From: Ktedonobacteria bacterium | GTDB taxonomy: Bacteria > Chloroflexota > Ktedonobacteria > Ktedonobacterales > JACDGC01 | DNA length: 64,000 bases | Assembly (NCBI GenBank): GCA_027459785.1 | Contig: DAIDGU010000016.1 | Coordinates: 1-64,000, forward strand | Direction: 5' to 3' | Part shown: positions 60,352 through 64,000 of the stretch, in pieces | Layout: each line of letters begins with the position of its first letter | How positions within the stretch are numbered: the first letter of the stretch is position 1 | Translations under genes and position numbers: made by a program | The notes under the pieces: generated by a model | The model's input: only the letters and a program-made list of their open reading frames with translations | The model's database searches: none | Told to the model about the DNA's origin: nothing

Positions 60352-61620
60352 TCACCAGGCGCGCGGAGCCACACGCTGCCGCAAGAAGGGCCGTTCCACG
60401 AACTGGTACGAGAGATAGGCGACGACGAACGAGGCGGCAAACCGCTGCCACAGTGACAACGGCAGGAAGAGCGGCACCGTTGCCGTCAGCACCATCAGGT
60501 GCCACAGGTAAAGGCTGTACGAGATCTGGCCGATGAAGCGCAGCGGCCCCCACGCGAAGGGCGCGCGTAGCCCCGCCGCGCCCAGTAATATCCCCAGCAC
60601 CAGGCCACCATAGGCGATGGCAACGACCAGCGGAAACAGGATCAAGCCCCGGCTGCGCACGACGCCCGGCGCGAAGAGATATTCGGCGTAAACCGCGTGG
60701 GGCAAGGCGACCATTGCGGCGGCCACGCCCAAGCCCAGCGCGACTACGGCCAGCAACCGCTGCGTGTGTTCCGCTAGCATCTGTTGCTCGACCACCGCGA
60801 CATAAAATGTGGCGCAGAGCATACCCACGGCAAAGACTTCCAGAAATTTGCCCTGCGCGCCGAAGGTGAGCATCTCGAAGAGCCACGCCAGTGCCAGGCC
60901 GCCGCCCTGCTGATAGGCGTGCGCCGGCAGATGCGCCGCCAGCGCCACGTCGCTCCAGCGCACCACGAGCGCGAGCGCGATGAACAGCAACAGCCCCGCC
61001 ACCAGCCGCAGCAACGTGTGGGTGCCGCGCGCCAGCCATGCCAGGCCCGCCGCTATCGCTGGCAGCAGCAGGTAAAATTGCCACTCCACCGCCAGCGTCC
61101 AGAAAGGACCGTCCAGGTCGCGGTTGAAAAGCGGGAACATGTCATGCACGAGCGCGACATGGCTGAGCAGATTGAGCCAGGCTGGCGACTGCAAGGCGCG
61201 CGTGGTCGTCAGCGCGACGATGGCTAGTACCACGTAATACGCCGGCAGAATGCGCAAGGCGCGCCGCTGGTAAAAGCGCCGCCAATCCGGCAAGGGCCGC
61301 TGCGCTAAGATCGCCAGCGCATAGGGGCGAAAGAGCAAGAAGCCGGAGAGAATGAAGAATAACTGCACCCCGGTTGCCAAAAAATTTATCCCATCATTAG
61401 GGAGTGCGCCATAAGCCGCCAGATTCACACGCTCCATGATCAACGTGTGGTAGACCATGATACTCAGCGCGGCCAGGGCGCGCACGCCGTCCAGCGCCTG
61501 AATCTCGTTGCGCGTCCCTTGCAGCGGCAACAGCAGCAGCAGCCCCCGTCGCCAGTTTACCCCCCATACCCACTTGCCCCTGATAGCCCGTTCACTTACA
61601 TCGCTCACGCCCGTACCCAC
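60352..61620 (-). CDS. Acyltransferase 3 (OafA/YrhL) family membrane protein
   Basis: A 422-residue integral membrane O-acyltransferase. LDGVRALAALSIMVYHTLIM near 43-62 is the family N-terminal motif with the conserved His; RRALRILPAYYVVLAIVALT near 118-137 follows. About ten helices are seen. The C-terminal SYQFVERPFLRQRV is the typical end of this family. It modifies cell-surface polysaccharides or antibiotics with acetyl or succinyl groups; the substrate is unknown. Translation starts at a GTG at 61620 with GGGAAGG upstream. It converges with the COG4705-like gene. Confidence 0.9.
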   Translation of the reverse strand: MGTGVSDVSERAIRGKWVWGVNWRRGLLLLLPLQGTRNEIQALDGVRALAALSIMVYHTLIMERVNLAAYGALPNDGINFLATGVQLFFILSGFLLFRPYALAILAQRPLPDWRRFYQRRALRILPAYYVVLAIVALTTTRALQSPAWLNLLSHVALVHDMFPLFNRDLDGPFWTLAVEWQFYLLLPAIAAGLAWLARGTHTLLRLVAGLLLFIALALVVRWSDVALAAHLPAHAYQQGGGLALAWLFEMLTFGAQGKFLEVFAVGMLCATFYVAVVEQQMLAEHTQRLLAVVALGLGVAAAMVALPHAVYAEYLFAPGVVRSRGLILFPLVVAIAYGGLVLGILLGAAGLRAPFAWGPLRFIGQISYSLYLWHLMVLTATVPLFLPLSLWQRFAASFVVAYLSYQFVERPFLRQRVAPRAW

Positions 61621-61791
61621 ACCCTTCCCGATCTCAAGTCTTTATACGGGCAGGGGCGCAAGTGGTATGCCGCAGTGATAGATCCCACTGCCGCTTACTT
61701 GCGTGATAAGGTATCATAGAGACAAGGCGGCATCATGCTGCCTTGTCGAATTCATCTTCAAAGGAGCGCGGGCGCTGCTCATACGCTTTTC

Positions 61792-61870
61792 GGGTGATCA
61801 GTATGGATAACGGAGGACAGACATTCCTGTCTGTCCGGCCCCAATGCTCACAGTCTATACCCGAAAGGGG
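61792..61870. repeat. Interspersed repeat, family A, reverse orientation
   Basis: GGTGATCAGTATGGATAACG, core GGAGGACAGACATTCCTGTC, then TGTCCGGCCCCAATGCTCAC and a TATACCCGAAAGGGG end. The palindromic core GGACAGACA-TTCC-TGTCTGTCC is intact. It lies 23 bases before the Yip1-type gene start and supplies a false N-terminal extension to its frame. Confidence 0.85.
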
Positions 61871-61892
61871 TATCATTCCCCCAAAGGGCCAA

Positions 61893-62630
61893 ATGGGCAT
61901 GCCGCAAAAAACGATGAACGATCCGAACGACAACATGCCGCCACCGTATCCCCCACCACCTGGCATGGGGACACCACCCAATCCCGCCTATCCTCCGCCG
62001 CCGGGCTATGCACCGCCGCCTGGCGCGGGCTATCCGCCGCCACCTGGCTATCCGCCGCCGGGTGCTCCGCCGCCACCAATGGCCACGGGGGCGGCGTTGC
62101 AAGGCTTCGTACAGAATGCTATCGCGGTTGTCACCAAACCAGCCGCCGCCACCTTCAATGCGACGATGAATACCGCGAACTGGCAGACAATGGCCATCGT
62201 GATCGCCATTATGGGGGCCGTCAGCGGTATCATCAATGGTCTCCATCATGAGGGATCGGTGCTTGGCGGGATTATCGGTGCCTTTATTGGCTTCTTCATC
62301 GGCACGGGGATCTTGCAGCTCATCGCTAAGGCGTTTGGCGGCACAGGGACATATCGGAACTATGCCCATGCGTTGCTGCTGTTCTACGCGCCGCTGGCTA
62401 TTTTCGATGCCCTCGCTGGCTGGCTCAGCTACATCGGCCTGTTGCTCACGCTCGCCGCCGGTATCTACGGCATCTACCTCGCCATCCTGGCGACCGTCTC
62501 GCAGCATCAACTGACGATGGGCAAAGCGACCGCCGTGGTACTGATCCCCGCCGCTGTCGCCTTCGTCCTGGTGATCGTCCTAGGCGTGCTGCTGGCGGGC
62601 CTCGCAATCGCGACGGGCTACCATCTCTAG
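61893..62630 (+). CDS. Yip1-family membrane protein with Pro-rich N-terminus
   Basis: A 245-residue protein: N-terminal Pro/Gly/Tyr-rich tail of about 65 residues with PPPGY and PPPPG repeats, then a Yip1-like membrane domain with five helices (about 95-240). ILQLIAKAFGGTGTYRNYAH near 142-161 and YAPLAIFDALAGW near 166-178 fit the Yip1 family. The ATG at 61893 follows AAAGGGCC; the 50 codons upstream translate repeat A. Function in bacteria is unknown; such tails are thought to bind other proteins. A strong terminator follows. Confidence 0.82.
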   Translation: MGMPQKTMNDPNDNMPPPYPPPPGMGTPPNPAYPPPPGYAPPPGAGYPPPPGYPPPGAPPPPMATGAALQGFVQNAIAVVTKPAAATFNATMNTANWQTMAIVIAIMGAVSGIINGLHHEGSVLGGIIGAFIGFFIGTGILQLIAKAFGGTGTYRNYAHALLLFYAPLAIFDALAGWLSYIGLLLTLAAGIYGIYLAILATVSQHQLTMGKATAVVLIPAAVAFVLVIVLGVLLAGLAIATGYHL

Positions 62631-62650
62631 CACAATCAGGCGCTCAAACA

Positions 62651-62693
62651 CACAAAAGGGGCTAGGAGTGCATATCTCCTGGCCCCTTTTGTG
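62651..62693 (+). terminator. Strong hairpin terminator
   Basis: CACAAAAGGGGCTAGGAG, loop TGCATAT, CTCCTGGCCCCTTTTGTG. The stem is 18 pairs with one mismatch and ends in AAAA/TTTT, so it can work in both directions. It lies between the Yip1-type gene and a convergent hypothetical gene. Confidence 0.9.
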
Positions 62694-62727
62694 GTGGTGG
62701 CGCAGCCACACTGATGCGCCGAGGAAA

Positions 62728-63171
62728 TTACGAGAGGGCGCTGGCGTGCGCGCTCAGTTCGCCGACCTGGGTCATCACCCAGCGCAGCGCCCAGGCGCGG
62801 GCCGTGTGAAAAGCGTCCACCTGCGCGGCACGCGGGTGCGTGCCTGGCACGCCGGCCTGCGCCTCAGTAGCGGATTGCGTGGCGCGGGCAAGCTGGGCCA
62901 GCACGGCGTCGTGCTGGGAGGGGTGCGTCCAACCGCGCAAGACCTGAGTGGCTTCGTGGAAGCCGTACCCCCGCCCCAACGCCGCCCAATGTTCACGGGT
63001 CGCGCGGGGCTGCTGCCGGGCCTCTTCGCGCGCCCGCAAGCTGGCGTCCGCGACAGTGAGGCGTAATTGATGGATGGCCGCCGTCAATTGCCAGGAAGGC
63101 ATGACCAGCGGCATGCTCGCGGCTTCCTCCGCCAAAGGCGGCACCGCAACGGTGTCATACAACGTCTGCAT
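62728..63171 (-). CDS. Hypothetical protein
   Basis: A 147-residue, mostly helical, Ala/Gln/Arg-rich protein I do not recognise. AAAGGA lies just upstream of the ATG at 63171, which was therefore preferred over 63192. EEARQQPRATREHWAALGRG near 50-69 and HPRAAQVDAFHTARAWALRW near 112-131 are the most characterful stretches. No signal peptide or membrane helix. It reads toward the strong terminator at 62651. Confidence 0.55.
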   Translation of the reverse strand: MQTLYDTVAVPPLAEEAASMPLVMPSWQLTAAIHQLRLTVADASLRAREEARQQPRATREHWAALGRGYGFHEATQVLRGWTHPSQHDAVLAQLARATQSATEAQAGVPGTHPRAAQVDAFHTARAWALRWVMTQVGELSAHASALS

Positions 63172-63420
63172 AGGCGTTCCTTTGCCAATCATCGCCCAAA
63201 ATAGGGGAAATGCGCGCAGCAGAAATGTTGAGGTGGGTGTGGTGCGATGATCATTCCTATTATATGGCCCCTGTCAAGGAAGCGAGTAACACTAAGGATT
63301 TTTCCTCCTTGATCAAGCTCAACCGTGCATGCTGGCACGCAACATGTGTTAAGGATAGCATCGGCAAGGACAAGCACTTGCCCCGTAGGCTCTCAGAGGA
63401 TTTGAGGAGGAACAACACAC

Positions 63421-63714
63421 ATGAACGCATTGACTCTCGCCGCTGTGGCGCTTTCACCCGGTAACTTCATCGTTTGGCTGATCGTCGGCGGCGTCGCCGG
63501 TTGGATCGCCGGTCGCCTCATGGGTGGCGGCTTCGGCATGATCGGCGATATCGTGGTGGGCCTGATCGGCGCACTCATCGGCAGCCTGGTGATCGGCTTC
63601 TTCGTGAGCGGCACCGCTGGTTTCTGGGGGACGCTCATCGTCGCCATCATCGGCGCGGTCGTCCTGACGGCCATCATTCACGCCGTCCAGAACCGCTCAG
63701 CGGCTCACGTCTAA
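63421..63714 (+). CDS. GlsB/YeaQ/YmgE family (transglycosylase-associated) membrane protein
   Basis: A 97-residue protein with three hydrophobic helices (about 15-33, 40-62 and 67-88). IVWLIVGGVAGWIAGRLMGG near 17-36, then GDIVVGLIGALIGSLVIGFF near 42-61, is the GlsB/YeaQ pattern; such small proteins are often stress-induced. GAGGAGGAAC lies just upstream of the ATG. A family A repeat follows the stop, then a terminator hairpin. The region before it (63172-63420) holds no clear gene. Confidence 0.9.
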   Translation: MNALTLAAVALSPGNFIVWLIVGGVAGWIAGRLMGGGFGMIGDIVVGLIGALIGSLVIGFFVSGTAGFWGTLIVAIIGAVVLTAIIHAVQNRSAAHV

Positions 63715-63717
63715 CCC

Positions 63718-63804
63718 CGATTGCGGGGAAAGACAGTGGCCATTGGGGCCGGACAGACAGGAATGACTGTCCTCCGGTACCCATAGGGACACTCGCAAAG
63801 CGTC
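63718..63804. repeat. Interspersed repeat, family A, full length
   Basis: GATTGCGGGGAAAGACAGTG, GCCATTGGGGCCGGACAGAC, core GGACAGACAGGAATGACTGTCC, then CTCCGGTACCCATAGGGACA and TCGCAAAGCGTC. It has the same order and orientation as the copy at 30548 and starts four bases after the GlsB-type stop. Confidence 0.85.
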
Positions 63805-63825
63805 TACCCCAACCCTCCACAGGAG

Positions 63826-63866
63826 AGCGATCCATCGGCAAGTAAGTCGGTGGGTCGCTTTTTTGT
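63826..63866 (+). terminator. Rho-independent terminator
   Basis: AGCGATCCATCGG, short loop, then TCGGTGGGTCGCT followed by TTTTTT. The stem contains G-T pairs. It ends the GlsB/YeaQ-type gene transcript beyond the family A repeat. Confidence 0.8.
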
Positions 63867-63868
63867 AG

Positions 63869-64000
63869 GCATGCCAGGCGGACACGAATGTCCGCCCCAC
63901 GACCACCCAGAGGACAGACATTTTCCATAACACCGGAGGACAGACATTCCTGTCTGTCACGCGGCGGACATTCCTGTCCGCCCCACAGGGATCACTGTCA
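63869..64000. repeat. Cluster of family A-type short palindromes at the window end
   Basis: Three short palindromic cores and one partial core follow one another: GGCGGACACGAATGTCCGCC, GAGGACAGACATTTTCCATA, GGAGGACAGACATTCCTGTC and GGCGGACATTCCTGTCCGCC. The window ends inside the cluster, so its extent is unknown. No gene seen. Confidence 0.75.

Noticed and set aside
61743-61892. N-terminal extension of the Yip1-type protein
   Set aside because: It is a translation of a family A repeat and does not belong to the protein.

Overview
The window is a GC-rich bacterial chromosome segment that fits the phylum Chloroflexota, possibly a Ktedonobacteria-like lineage. This is inferred from gene content, since no rRNA or tRNA gene is present to anchor it. 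The pointers are a MalT-type giant LuxR regulator with an extra N-terminal domain, menaquinone genes (menG, polyprenyl synthase) together with nuoAB, an ECF41 sigma factor with its partner gene, an MscL with a zinc-ribbon tail, an Uma2 protein, and very many short interspersed repeats between genes. There is no complete mobile element, prophage or CRISPR array.

Layout. 1-9.6 kb: a damaged RibD/DHFR-like gene, nuoAB without the rest of the nuo operon, a thioesterase, riboflavin synthase, an SDR, membrane proteins, an alpha/beta hydrolase, a glutaredoxin-like/DUF2085 pair, mscL, a 2Fe-2S ferredoxin and a GNAT enzyme. 9.9-14.8 kb: cobalamin-dependent methionine synthase, Uma2 and DJ-1/PfpI proteins. 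15-20.1 kb: small hypotheticals, an ECF41 sigma factor with an epimerase and a recognisable ECF41 promoter between them, then menG and a polyprenyl diphosphate synthase. 20.4-24.3 kb: poorly known genes, including an overlapping pair of dCTP-deaminase-like genes whose active-site losses are complementary. 24.6-36.2 kb: a MacB/FtsX-type permease, a molybdopterin oxidoreductase, D-Ala-D-Ala ligase, an ABC exporter, an orphan CpaF-like ATPase with altered catalytic residues, and purB. 36.3-41.1 kb: a hypothetical gene, a VapC toxin-antitoxin pair, an L,D-transpeptidase and a LarA-family protein. 41.7-46.4 kb: a uronate/inositol-type catabolic operon (ROK regulator, IolB-family isomerase, tagaturonate epimerase-like protein, SDR) with a strong promoter and a candidate operator. 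46.5-51 kb: an MFS exporter and its likely MalT/LuxR regulator. 51.4-64 kb: an M24 peptidase, panB, two secreted or anchored proteins of unusual composition, a histone-deacetylase-family hydrolase, a PlsC acyltransferase, further membrane proteins and a GlsB/YeaQ-type protein.

Repeats are a main theme. Family A, with a palindromic GGACAGACA...TGTCTGTCC core, occurs at nine or more places and has expanded into a 37-bp tandem array at 41.2 kb. Families B, C and D and the CACGAA-rich family E recur between genes. Repeat-like DNA also appears inside metH (in frame) and at the 3' end of the tagaturonate epimerase-like gene. These repeats also create false reading frames, so several starts were moved downstream to an ATG or GTG with a ribosome binding site.
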